A stretch of 49,392 nucleotides of DNA, taken from positions 1 through 49,392 of the forward strand of contig NZ_DYZD01000292.1 in assembly GCF_020741345.1 (NCBI RefSeq). The letters are read 5' to 3'. A model generated the notes under the pieces. That model had not been told where the DNA came from, did not search any database, and worked only from the letters and a program-made list of their open reading frames with translations. Positions 42,775 through 49,392 of this stretch are shown here, piece after piece. The translations under genes were made by a program, and so were the position numbers. Source of the DNA: Nocardiopsis listeri. GTDB taxonomy: Bacteria > Actinomycetota > Actinomycetes > Streptosporangiales > Streptosporangiaceae. How positions within the stretch are numbered: position 1 is the first letter of the stretch; each line of letters opens with the position of its first letter.

Positions 42775-43986
42775 ATGGGAAATGTGCCGCCACCGCCTGG
42801 TTCGTCCTGGCCCGCCGCGCCCGAGGGGCCGGAGGGGCGGGCTTCCGGTGGTCTCGAACAGTCCCGGGAGCAGACCTGGGCCTGCCCTCCCGGGGGCGCG
42901 AGGCAGACTCCGCCCGGGGGGCATCCGGCGCTGACCCCGGACCCCTCGGTGTGGGCTTGGCCACCTCCGCGTCCAGTGCGTACGAACGAGTTCGCGCGCT
43001 CGGAGATCCCCGAGGGTGAGTCCTACCACAGGTTGGCCCGCAACCGGTTCTTCCGGTGGTGGGTGCCGCTCGTGGTGATCGGGGTCTTCGCGGTCCTGTC
43101 GTTCTTCCTGTGGGTCGGTGTCGTGGTCGTGATGACCATCGTCGCCATCCTCGGTGGCAGTGGTCTGGCGCTGGAATCGGCCAACCTGGGCGAGATCGCC
43201 GGTCTCGCCTTCGGGCTGGCGTCGATAGCGCTACTGATCCCGCTCGCGTTCTTCGTGACCCGTGTGGTGCAGTGGCGCCGGACCGGGTCGCTCATCTCGG
43301 TCACCGGTCGCATGCGCTGGCGCTGGCTGGGGGCCTGTGTACTGATCGCCTTCGCCCTGGCGCTGGTGTGCGCGTTCCTGGTGCCGCTGCTGCCCGCGGC
43401 CGCGGCGGACGCGGCGGCGGTGGAGGCCGAACCCGCCGGGACCGGTGAGGGGATCCAGGTCCTGCTCGCGGCCATGGCGGTCATCGTCCTGCTGGTGCCG
43501 TTGCAGTCGGCGGCCGAGGAGTTCACGCTGCGCGGGCTCGTCATGCAGCTCGTCGGTTCGCTGGGCTCCTCCGATGGTCGGAGCTCGTTCTCCAAGGTGA
43601 TGCGTTCGCCGTGGCCGGCCATCCTCGCCGGCGGGACCCTGTTCGCCGCCCTGTACGCCTCCACCCATCCGGGCCATCTTTGGACCACGGCGTCCCTGGT
43701 GGTGTTCGGGTCGGGGATGTCCTGGCTGACCTGGCGCACCGGTGGCCTGGAGGCCGCGATCGGGCTGCACATGGTCAACAGCCTGTTCCAGTTCACCCGG
43801 TGCGCCCTGGAGGGTCGACTCTCCGAGGTGGGCACCGGCGTCGTCATCGGAGCGGGGCTGCCGATGGGCGTGGACACCCCGCTGACCCTCGCCGTCACGG
43901 CCGTCCAGGTGGGGCTGTACTCGTTCCTCGCGGTGCGCTGCGCCCCCCGCTTCGGGGCCGTCGCCCGCAGCGTCGTCCGTTCCTAG
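42775..43986 (+). CDS. CPBP-family intramembrane glutamic endopeptidase
   Basis: A 403-residue protein with a Pro/Gly-rich cytosolic N-terminus of about 95 residues and seven or eight membrane helices. The CPBP (Abi/Rce1) motifs are present: EEFTLRG near 247 (EExxxR), FAALYASTHPG near 293 (conserved His), and LHMVNSLFQF near 330 (H-x3-N/B). Members cleave CAAX-like or other membrane substrates, process bacteriocins or act in immunity to them; the role here is unknown. The start matches a TAGTCT box nine bases upstream. Its TAG stop shares the palindrome CTAG with the stop of the convergent GtrA gene. Confidence 0.85.
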   Translation: MGNVPPPPGSSWPAAPEGPEGRASGGLEQSREQTWACPPGGARQTPPGGHPALTPDPSVWAWPPPRPVRTNEFARSEIPEGESYHRLARNRFFRWWVPLVVIGVFAVLSFFLWVGVVVVMTIVAILGGSGLALESANLGEIAGLAFGLASIALLIPLAFFVTRVVQWRRTGSLISVTGRMRWRWLGACVLIAFALALVCAFLVPLLPAAAADAAAVEAEPAGTGEGIQVLLAAMAVIVLLVPLQSAAEEFTLRGLVMQLVGSLGSSDGRSSFSKVMRSPWPAILAGGTLFAALYASTHPGHLWTTASLVVFGSGMSWLTWRTGGLEAAIGLHMVNSLFQFTRCALEGRLSEVGTGVVIGAGLPMGVDTPLTLAVTAVQVGLYSFLAVRCAPRFGAVARSVVRS

Positions 43987-44534
43987 CCGAACCGTTGATC
44001 GGGCTCGGGGCCCGGGGCGGGATCGGGCTCGGGGGCCGGTGGGAACACCCACGTCCGGTAGGAGAAGAACCGAAAGAGCGTGCCCAGACCCACCCCCACG
44101 ACGTTGCCGGCGACATTGCTCGCCGACTGTCCCTCCAGGCCCAGCACGTACACCGCGAAGCCCAGGCAGCCGACCTGGATGAGCATGCCGACCCCGTTCA
44201 TCACCAAGAACAGGAGGGTCTCCCTGCCGTATCCGGTGCGGGCCCGGTCGCGGAAGGTCCAGAACCGATTGCCGACGAACGCGACCGCGATCGCGCAAGA
44301 GGTGCCGATGATCTGTCCGACCAGCAGGGGCAGGTCGGACAGACCCCACATCAGGTTGGTGACGGCCAACTGCACCACGTAGGCCAGGGCGCCCACCGAG
44401 CCGAACTTGCCCACCTCGGCCGCCGGCTCGGCGATGCGAGGGTGCCGGGTGAGGAACTCGCGCACGAGCTGCGCCTCCAGTCCTTGGGGGTGTCTCGCCG
44501 CGCGGGGAGCGGCCCTCGGGCGGCCCGTCCGCAC
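43983..44534 (-). CDS. GtrA-family membrane protein
   Basis: A 183-residue protein with four membrane helices (about 44-65, 72-92, 104-126, 138-160), a basic N-terminus and an acidic/proline C-terminal tail. EVGKFGSVGALAYVVQLAVT, AIAVAFVGNRFWTFRDR, LLFLVMNGVGMLIQVGCLG and TLFRFFSYRTWVF are the typical GtrA/DPMS signature. GtrA proteins are thought to flip or help transfer lipid-linked sugars for cell-envelope glycosylation. TAGAGT seven bases before the GTG start suggests a leaderless transcript. It is divergent from purK and often sits next to purK in actinobacteria, though no functional link is clear. Confidence 0.88.
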   Translation of the reverse strand: MRTGRPRAAPRAARHPQGLEAQLVREFLTRHPRIAEPAAEVGKFGSVGALAYVVQLAVTNLMWGLSDLPLLVGQIIGTSCAIAVAFVGNRFWTFRDRARTGYGRETLLFLVMNGVGMLIQVGCLGFAVYVLGLEGQSASNVAGNVVGVGLGTLFRFFSYRTWVFPPAPEPDPAPGPEPDQRFG

Positions 44535-44541
44535 GCCCTAG

Positions 44542-44547
44542 ACTCTA
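44542..44547 (-). promoter_or_regulatory. Probable leaderless -10 box of the GtrA gene (TAGAGT)
   Basis: TAGAGT, seven bases, GTG at 44534 on the minus strand. It lies inside the palindrome CTAGACTCTAG (44538-44548), so it may serve promoters in both directions. Confidence 0.5.
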
Positions 44548-44658
44548 GCCGGGGCCGTGATGAAGACCCCGGCCGCGGGTTCCGAGCCGAACGGCCAGGT
44601 TCCACCGTGTGTGGGACCGCCCCGCATCCGCGGTTGACGAGCATTGAGTTGAGGAACT

Positions 44659-45816
44659 GTGAGCGAGCGTAACCGCATCGTCCCTCGCGTGGGAATGGTG
44701 GGCGGAGGCCAACTCTCCCGGATGACGCACCAGGCCGGCATCGGTCTCGGGGTGGACTTCTCGGTCCTGGCGGCGAACCCCGCCGACAGCGCGGCCCTGG
44801 TCTGCGGCGACGTCACCCTGGGTGACGACCGTGGGCTCGACGACGTCCTGGCGTTCGCCAAGGCGCACGACGTCGTCACCTTCGACCACGAACACGTGCC
44901 CGAACCCGTCCTGCGCGCCGTCGAGGAGGCCGGTGGTCTGCTGCGCCCGGGCCGTGACGCCCTGCGCTTCGCCCAGGACAAGCTGCGCATGCGCACCCGC
45001 ATGGCCGAACTGGGCGCGCCCTCGCCGAGATGGCGGGCGGTGACCACCCTGGAGCACGTCACCGCCTTCGCGGAGGAGGCCGGTTGGCCGGTCGTGCTCA
45101 AGGCCGCGCGCGGCGGCTACGACGGCAAGGGCGTGTGGGTCGCGGCCGACCCCGACCAGGCCCGCGAGGTCGTGGAACGCGCCGCCGCCGAGGAGGTGCC
45201 GCTGCTGGTGGAGGAGAAGGTGGACTTCTCCCGTGAACTCGCCGTGCAGGTGGCCCGCTCCCCGCATGGTCAGGTCGCGGTCTACCCGGTCGTGGAGACC
45301 GTGCAGCGCGGCGGTGTCTGTCACGAGGTGATCGCGCCGGCCCCCGGGCTGGACGAGGAGAAGGCCACCCGCGCCCAGGAACTGGGCATCGAGATCGCGC
45401 ACGCGCTGGACGTCACCGGCGTGCTCGCCGTGGAGCTGTTCGAGACCGCCGCCGGCGTGGTCGTCAACGAGCTGGCGATGCGTCCGCACAACTCCGGTCA
45501 CTGGAGCATCGAGGGTGCCCGCACCTCCCAGTTCGAACAGCACCTGCGCGCCGTCCTCGACCTGCCCTTGGGGTCGCCGCGCACCAACGCCCCCTACACC
45601 GTCATGGCCAACCTGCTGGGCGGTGAGGATCCGCAGATCTACCGTCGCTACCTGCACGTCATGGCCAAGGACCCCGAGGTGAAGGTGCACTTCTACGGCA
45701 AGGACGTGCGTCCGGGCCGCAAGATCGGGCACGTCACCGTGATGGGCGACGATCATGAGGACCTGCTGGAGCGCGCCCGCGACGCCGCCGACTACCTGCG
45801 AGGAGACCAGAAGTGA
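44659..45816 (+). CDS. purK: N5-carboxyaminoimidazole ribonucleotide synthase
   Basis: A 385-residue ATP-grasp enzyme that makes N5-CAIR from AIR, ATP and bicarbonate in purine synthesis. It has the N-terminal [31 protein letters not shown] (the PurK TxExEHV-like element), [12 protein letters not shown], the ATP-grasp loop [35 protein letters not shown], and the metal-binding region [20 protein letters not shown] and [18 protein letters not shown]. The GTG start has GAGGAACT upstream. It is followed by purE with a four-base stop/start overlap (GTGA), the classic coupled purKE unit. Confidence 0.96.
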   Translation: MSERNRIVPRVGMVGGGQLSRMTHQAGIGLGVDFSVLAANPADSAALVCGDVTLGDDRGLDDVLAFAKAHDVVTFDHEHVPEPVLRAVEEAGGLLRPGRDALRFAQDKLRMRTRMAELGAPSPRWRAVTTLEHVTAFAEEAGWPVVLKAARGGYDGKGVWVAADPDQAREVVERAAAEEVPLLVEEKVDFSRELAVQVARSPHGQVAVYPVVETVQRGGVCHEVIAPAPGLDEEKATRAQELGIEIAHALDVTGVLAVELFETAAGVVVNELAMRPHNSGHWSIEGARTSQFEQHLRAVLDLPLGSPRTNAPYTVMANLLGGEDPQIYRRYLHVMAKDPEVKVHFYGKDVRPGRKIGHVTVMGDDHEDLLERARDAADYLRGDQK

Positions 45817-46346
45817 CCGAAGGTGAGCCCCTGGTGGGCATCGTGATGGGTTCCGACTCCGACTGGCCGGTGATGCGCGAGGCGGCCGAGGCGCTGCGTG
45901 AGTTCGACGTGCCCTTCGAAGCCGACGTGGTCTCGGCGCACCGCATGCCGCACGAGATGATCTCCTACGGGAGTGAGGCGGCCGGACGCGGGCTGAAGGC
46001 GATCATCGCCGGGGCGGGCGGCGCGGCGCATCTGCCGGGCATGCTGGCCTCGGTGACCACACTGCCGGTGATCGGTGTGCCGGTGCCGTTGAAGTACCTG
46101 GACGGGATGGATTCCCTGCTGTCCATCGTGCAGATGCCCGCCGGGGTGCCGGTGGCGACCGTGGCGGTGGGCGCGGCCCGCAACGCCGGGCTGCTGGCGG
46201 TGCGGCAGTTGGCCGCGCACGATCCGAAGCTGGCCGAGCGCATGGCCCGTTTCCAGGAGGAGCTGAAGTCGCAGGCGCACGCCAAGGGCGAGCGGCTGCG
46301 TCGCGAGGTCGCCGAGGGCGACAGGCCCATGGGTTTCAGCATGTAG
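45813..46346 (+). CDS. purE: N5-carboxyaminoimidazole ribonucleotide mutase
   Basis: A 177-residue class I PurE that moves the carboxylate of N5-CAIR to C4, giving CAIR. Landmarks are [20 protein letters not shown] (substrate phosphate loop), [11 protein letters not shown] with the catalytic His, [38 protein letters not shown] and [14 protein letters not shown]. The 15-residue tail after the core is slightly long but normal in actinobacteria. Octameric and cytosolic in the family. A hairpin follows 14 bases after the stop. Confidence 0.96.
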   Translation: MTEGEPLVGIVMGSDSDWPVMREAAEALREFDVPFEADVVSAHRMPHEMISYGSEAAGRGLKAIIAGAGGAAHLPGMLASVTTLPVIGVPVPLKYLDGMDSLLSIVQMPAGVPVATVAVGAARNAGLLAVRQLAAHDPKLAERMARFQEELKSQAHAKGERLRREVAEGDRPMGFSM

Positions 46347-46360
46347 CGGGTGCTCGCCCG

Positions 46361-46389
46361 GCCCCGGTGTTCCACGAGGACACCGGGGC
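46361..46389 (+). terminator. Terminator of purKE
   Basis: A perfect 10-bp stem (GCCCCGGTGT / ACACCGGGGC) with a 9-base loop; the tetR gene converges on it from 46413. Confidence 0.7.
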
Positions 46390-46412
46390 GCTCGTGTGAC
46401 CGGAGCCGGTTC

Positions 46413-47009
46413 TCATGGGGTGGTCCGTTCGCGCGGTCGGTCCTCCTGAGGGAGGAGGGCGCGGATCCCCTCCACGGCCTGATCGACGGAGGGCAGGGAG
46501 TCGGGGGCGACCAGGTACTGGAGTACGTAGCCGGTGACGAGGTTGTAGACCATGGAGCCCAGCCCCGCCGCGGTGGCGTCGTCGACCTCCTCCGAGGGGA
46601 TCCCGAGGATGAGGGCGCCGAGCTCGCGTCGGCCCTCGACGATCCCCGCGGCCAGGGTGGTGCGCAGCCCTTCGTCGAACTGGGAGTGCGCGAAGGCCTG
46701 GACACTCGCCACCATGAGATCGCGGTGTTCGGGGAGGGTGTCGAACAGGGAGGCGAGCAGCAGGCGGGTCCGGTTCTCCGCGGTGGTGGGTCCGGCGTCG
46801 CGGACGGCCTTCTCGAAGGCGTCGCCCCAGTCGCTGCTGGCCTCGATCAGGGCGGTGTTCATGAGGTTGTCCTTGGACCCGAAGTGGTAGCCGATGGAGG
46901 CCAGGTGGGCGCCCGACGCGGCGGCGAGGTCGCGGGCCGTGGTCTTGCTGTAACCCTTTTCGACCAGGCACTTCTTCGCGCCGGCCAGCAGGTCCTCACG
47001 TTGACTCAT
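46413..47009 (-). CDS. TetR-family transcriptional regulator
   Basis: A 198-residue repressor. The N-terminal HTH reads REDLLAGAKKCLVEKGYSKT then TARDLAAASGAHLASIGYHF and GSKDNLM, the canonical TetR recognition helix region (about 1-50). The C-terminal ligand domain is helical and has the block SMVYNLVTGYVLQYLVAPDS. It is divergent from an MFS exporter with only 69 bases between the start codons, so it very likely represses the pump and itself through the two direct repeats in between. The ligand is probably a pump substrate. TACGGT lies six bases before its ATG, suggesting leaderless transcription. Confidence 0.93.
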   Translation of the reverse strand: MSQREDLLAGAKKCLVEKGYSKTTARDLAAASGAHLASIGYHFGSKDNLMNTALIEASSDWGDAFEKAVRDAGPTTAENRTRLLLASLFDTLPEHRDLMVASVQAFAHSQFDEGLRTTLAAGIVEGRRELGALILGIPSEEVDDATAAGLGSMVYNLVTGYVLQYLVAPDSLPSVDQAVEGIRALLPQEDRPRERTTP

Positions 47010-47023
47010 GCGCACACCGTAGC

Positions 47024-47039
47024 ATTTTGACGTACGTAC
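47024..47039. promoter_or_regulatory. TetR operator, repeat 1
   Basis: ATTTTGACGTACGTAC; the second half contains the 8-bp palindromes ACGTACGT and GTACGTAC. An identical copy starts 29 bases later. It lies just upstream of the tetR promoter region. Confidence 0.7.
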
Positions 47040-47042
47040 ATA

Positions 47043-47071
47043 TTGACGGTGGATTTTGACGTACGTACGAT
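47043..47071 (+). promoter_or_regulatory. Promoter of the MFS gene, leaderless
   Basis: TTGACG (-35, 47043-47048), 17 bases, TACGAT (-10, 47066-47071), seven bases, ATG at 47079. This is the best sigma-70-type promoter in the window. The second operator repeat covers its spacer and reaches the -10 box, so TetR binding would block RNA polymerase. Confidence 0.7.
47053..47068. promoter_or_regulatory. TetR operator, repeat 2
   Basis: An exact second copy of ATTTTGACGTACGTAC, 29 bases from the first, overlapping the MFS promoter. Confidence 0.7.
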
Positions 47072-47078
47072 CTGGCTC

Positions 47079-48626
47079 ATGGACGCGAACCGCACACCAC
47101 CGCGCGCCACCGCCCGGACCTGGGTCGGACTGGTCGTCCTGCTCATCCCCGCGCTGCTGGTCGCCATGGACCTGTCGGTGCTCTTCGTCGCCGCACCCGC
47201 CATCGCCCGGGATCTCCAGCCCACCGCCACCCAGTGGCTGTGGATGATGGACGTCTACGGCTTCGTCCTGGCCGGGCTCCTGGTCACCATGGGCTCGCTC
47301 GGAGACCGCATCGGGCGGCGGAGGCTGCTCCTCGCCGGAGCCCTGCTCTTCGGAGTCGCCTCCGCCCTGCTCGCCTTCGCTCCGGGCAGTGAACTCTTCA
47401 TCGCCGGTCGCGCCCTGCTCGGTCTGGCCGGGGCCACCCTGGCGCCCTCCACGCTCTCCCTGATCCGAGGCATGTTCACCGATGTCGGGCAGCGGACCAC
47501 CGCCGTGGGCGCCTGGACCATCGCCTTCACCGGTGGCGCGGTCGCCGGGCCCATCTTCGGCGGAGTCCTGCTGGAGTTCTTCGCCTGGGGCTCGGTGTTC
47601 CTCATCAACCTGCCGCTCATGGTGCTGCTCCTGGTGAGCGCGCCCTTCCTGGTGCCGGAGACGCGTGACCCCCGAGGTGCCCGGTTCGACCTGCCCGGAG
47701 CGGTGTTGTCCCTGGTGGCGGTGCTGGGCCTGGTCCATGCGGCCAAGCGCTTCGTCGAACACGGGGTCGAGCCCCAGGGTGGAGCGGCCCTGGTGCTCGG
47801 CGCGGCCTTCCTCGCCCTGTTCGTGGTGCGGCAACGCCGCGCCGCGCACCCGCTCATCGACCTGACACTGTTCGCCCGGCCCGCCTTCAGCGCGTCGGTC
47901 GGCGGCAACGCCGCGGTGTCCTTCGCCGCGGCCGGGATGGGACTGCTGACCTTCACCTTCCTACAGAGCGTGCACGGGCTCAGCCCGCTGAACGCCGCTT
48001 TGTGGGCCCTGCCCACCTTCGCCACCACCGCCTTGGGCGCGGCCCTGGGGAGCGTGTCGGCGCCTCGGGTGCGCCCCGCTCCGCTCATGGCGACCGGCCT
48101 GGCGGTGGGAGCCTTCGGGTTCGCCATGATCGCCCTGGTTGGCCCGGACACGCCGCTGCCGCTGTTCATCGGAGCCTACGGGCTGATCAGCATGGGCGCC
48201 GGCGTGGTGGGAACCCTGGCCAACACGTTGGTGCTGGCCACCGCACCGCCCGAGCGCGCCGGTGCCGCCGCGGGGGTGTCGGAGACCAGCGCGGAGCTCG
48301 GCGCGGCCCTGAGCATCGCCGCCCTCGGCACGGTGGCCACGGGTATCTACCGTTCGGCGATGAGCGGGGTCGAGGGCCCTGCGGGGGAGACCGTGACCGG
48401 CGCGGTCACCACCGCGCCCCACCTGTCGGAGGCCGAGGCGGGTGACCTGTTGGCGGCGGCCTTCGACGCCTATACGCAAGGCCTCAACGCCGCCGCGCTC
48501 ACCGGCGCGACCGTGCTGGTGGTGTTGGCCGTTTCCGTTCTGGTGGCCCTGCGTCGGATCCCGGCGGGTGTCGATGCACCCGAGCACCACGAGTCGGAAA
48601 CAGAGTCCACCCGGGTCGGCTCCTAG
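47079..48626 (+). CDS. MFS drug-efflux transporter, DHA2 (14-helix) family
   Basis: A 515-residue proton-coupled exporter. Signatures: LLVAMDLSVLFVAAPAIARD (motif D1 in helix 1, with Asp), WMMDVYGFVLAGLLVTMGSL, GDRIGRRRLLLAG (motif A), FIAGRALLGLAGATLAPSTL (motif B region), and GAWTIAFTGGAVAGPIFGGV (motif C, typical of antiporters). Hydrophobicity supports about 14 helices with a short charged C-terminus. Likely substrates are cationic or aromatic drugs or an endogenous metabolite. The start is fixed by the leaderless promoter. Its TAG stop overlaps the stop of the convergent TNT gene in CTAG. Confidence 0.94.
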   Translation: MDANRTPPRATARTWVGLVVLLIPALLVAMDLSVLFVAAPAIARDLQPTATQWLWMMDVYGFVLAGLLVTMGSLGDRIGRRRLLLAGALLFGVASALLAFAPGSELFIAGRALLGLAGATLAPSTLSLIRGMFTDVGQRTTAVGAWTIAFTGGAVAGPIFGGVLLEFFAWGSVFLINLPLMVLLLVSAPFLVPETRDPRGARFDLPGAVLSLVAVLGLVHAAKRFVEHGVEPQGGAALVLGAAFLALFVVRQRRAAHPLIDLTLFARPAFSASVGGNAAVSFAAAGMGLLTFTFLQSVHGLSPLNAALWALPTFATTALGAALGSVSAPRVRPAPLMATGLAVGAFGFAMIALVGPDTPLPLFIGAYGLISMGAGVVGTLANTLVLATAPPERAGAAAGVSETSAELGAALSIAALGTVATGIYRSAMSGVEGPAGETVTGAVTTAPHLSEAEAGDLLAAAFDAYTQGLNAAALTGATVLVVLAVSVLVALRRIPAGVDAPEHHESETESTRVGS

Positions 48627-49339
48627 GCGGCGTACTCCTCGGGGAAGACGCACTCCTCGGCGGGACGCCGGTCGAGGTAGTCCCATTCCAGGAGGTCGTT
48701 GACGGAAACGTAGCCTTCGACGTCGGCCTCGGGAACGCTCTCGGCAGGGACCAGGAGTTGTTCACCGCCGCCGGGCTGTTCGAAGTGCGGGGCGATCGGA
48801 CCCACCCAGGCGTCGACCGGAAGGACGACCTCGTAGCAGTTGTAGTTGTGCTCGGCCCCGTCGGGCCAGGTGTTCAGGGAGTCCGGCGGCAGGGCCCGCT
48901 CGGAGAACGGGGCACCGGCCGGGGCGAGGAAGGAACCCCAGGGGGAGCCGAAACGGTCCAGCATCCACCCTTCGGGCAGTTCCTGGAGTTCCTTCAGCGG
49001 GCCGCCGTTGTCCACGACGAAGCCGTCGTGCTCGGGGTAGTCCCAGCCGTCCTCGGTGGCCCACCGGTCCAGGAACTCGGCGGGGGAGAGGCCCCCGAAC
49101 CGATCGTAGCCCTGCACCAGTTCGCCGACGGGGCCGTCGGTGGGCGGCTCGGTCGGTCCCAGCCTCGGGTCCCCGCACAGGTACCGCTCCAGCTCTTCTT
49201 CGCCGGGTGGTGGGTCCAGCACGGGGCACTCGCCGGTCGATGTGAGCGGCGGCGTGGGAAGGGATTCGTCGGCCAGGGCAGGGGAGGCGCCGAGCGCGAG
49301 GGTCAGGCTCGTGGCGGCCACCACGCGGAAGAGGGACAT
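48623..49339 (-). CDS. Secreted TNT-domain protein (putative NAD+ glycohydrolase)
   Basis: A 238-residue exported protein. Residues 1-23 are a signal peptide (basic start, VVAATSLTLALGASPALA, AxA cleavage). Residues about 24-115 are acidic and Pro-rich. The last 120 residues match the TNT (tuberculosis necrotizing toxin, DUF4237) domain: LDRFGSPWGSFLAPAGAPFS, RALPPDSLN, YNCYEVVLPVDAWVGPIAPH and FEQPGGGEQLLVP. The Arg of RALPP and the Gln of PGGGEQ correspond to residues needed for NAD+ hydrolysis in CpnT, as I recall. There is no recognisable immunity (IFT) gene beside it in the window, though the upstream side is cut off at 49392. Four Cys in the mature part could form disulphides. GGAG four bases before the ATG is the ribosome binding site. 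Confidence 0.82.
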   Translation of the reverse strand: MSLFRVVAATSLTLALGASPALADESLPTPPLTSTGECPVLDPPPGEEELERYLCGDPRLGPTEPPTDGPVGELVQGYDRFGGLSPAEFLDRWATEDGWDYPEHDGFVVDNGGPLKELQELPEGWMLDRFGSPWGSFLAPAGAPFSERALPPDSLNTWPDGAEHNYNCYEVVLPVDAWVGPIAPHFEQPGGGEQLLVPAESVPEADVEGYVSVNDLLEWDYLDRRPAEECVFPEEYAA

Positions 49340-49392
49340 CGGACTCCGTTCGATGATCGACTACACAGGGTTGTCGCCCTGGGGCTCTGTGT

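Overview
This is a high-GC chromosomal window from an actinomycete. The evidence is a strong third-codon-position G/C bias, frequent GTG starts, many leaderless TAnnnT-start-codon promoters, a mycothiol gene (mshB), a DUF3117 protein, actinobacterial-type DapD and DapC, and a SigE/RseA/HtrA locus. Protein flavour and gene order suggest Nocardiopsis or a close Streptosporangiales relative; that is an inference, not a database result. Almost everything is core genome. I see no rRNA, tRNA, CRISPR array, insertion sequence, prophage or secondary-metabolite cluster.

Layout. (1) 1-8.6 kb: acyl-CoA carboxylase (alpha subunit cut by the window edge, epsilon, beta), PEP carboxylase, biotin protein ligase, a PH-domain membrane protein, an Rv1264-like adenylate cyclase and a metallo-beta-lactamase-fold hydrolase. 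The ligase probably biotinylates the neighbouring carboxylase. (2) 8.6-15 kb: an AlkC-type DNA glycosylase, a poorly coding patch with a small unknown ORF, and a LysR regulator divergent from sdhCAB. (3) 15-19 kb: two tandem paralogous GNAT acetyltransferases behind a TrmH-family methyltransferase, a DUF3054 protein, and a decayed stretch holding a signal-less lipoprotein-like gene and the frameshifted stump of a Ser/Thr kinase. (4) 19-28.9 kb: S9 peptidase, mshB, small membrane protein, site-2-type protease, an unknown winged-helix-like protein, fdxA-dapC, a frameshifted VOC gene and a lysozyme-like membrane protein. (5) 29-36.3 kb: dapD, dapE, a LOG-family hydrolase, a truncated FolP2-like gene, a DivIVA-like membrane protein, DUF3117 and pepA. 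(6) 36.4-42.6 kb: envelope-stress locus O-methyltransferase <- -> sigE-rseA-rseB-like-htrA, converging on mrp. (7) 42.7-49.4 kb: CPBP protease, GtrA, purKE, a divergent tetR/MFS efflux pair, and a secreted TNT-domain (NAD+ glycohydrolase-like) protein.

The stretch mshB-fdxA-dapC-dapD-dapE-LOG-folP2-DivIVA-like-DUF3117-OMT/sigE-rseA-htrA-mrp follows, from memory, the order of the Mycobacterium tuberculosis Rv1170-Rv1229c region. Here tatB is missing between htrA and mrp, folP2 is reduced to a C-terminal piece, and an RseB-like gene sits inside the sigE operon. Two enzymes of succinylase-branch lysine/diaminopimelate synthesis (DapD, DapE) and the aminotransferase DapC lie close together, and purKE forms a tightly coupled purine pair.

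I found no clearly new multi-gene system. The most rewarding items are the secreted TNT protein, a SigE-type autoregulatory promoter with a tandem 19-bp repeat in the OMT/sigE intergenic region, an O-methyltransferase whose family-length reading frame seems to begin at a non-AUG codon, TetR direct-repeat operators overlapping a near-consensus promoter, and several gene relics.
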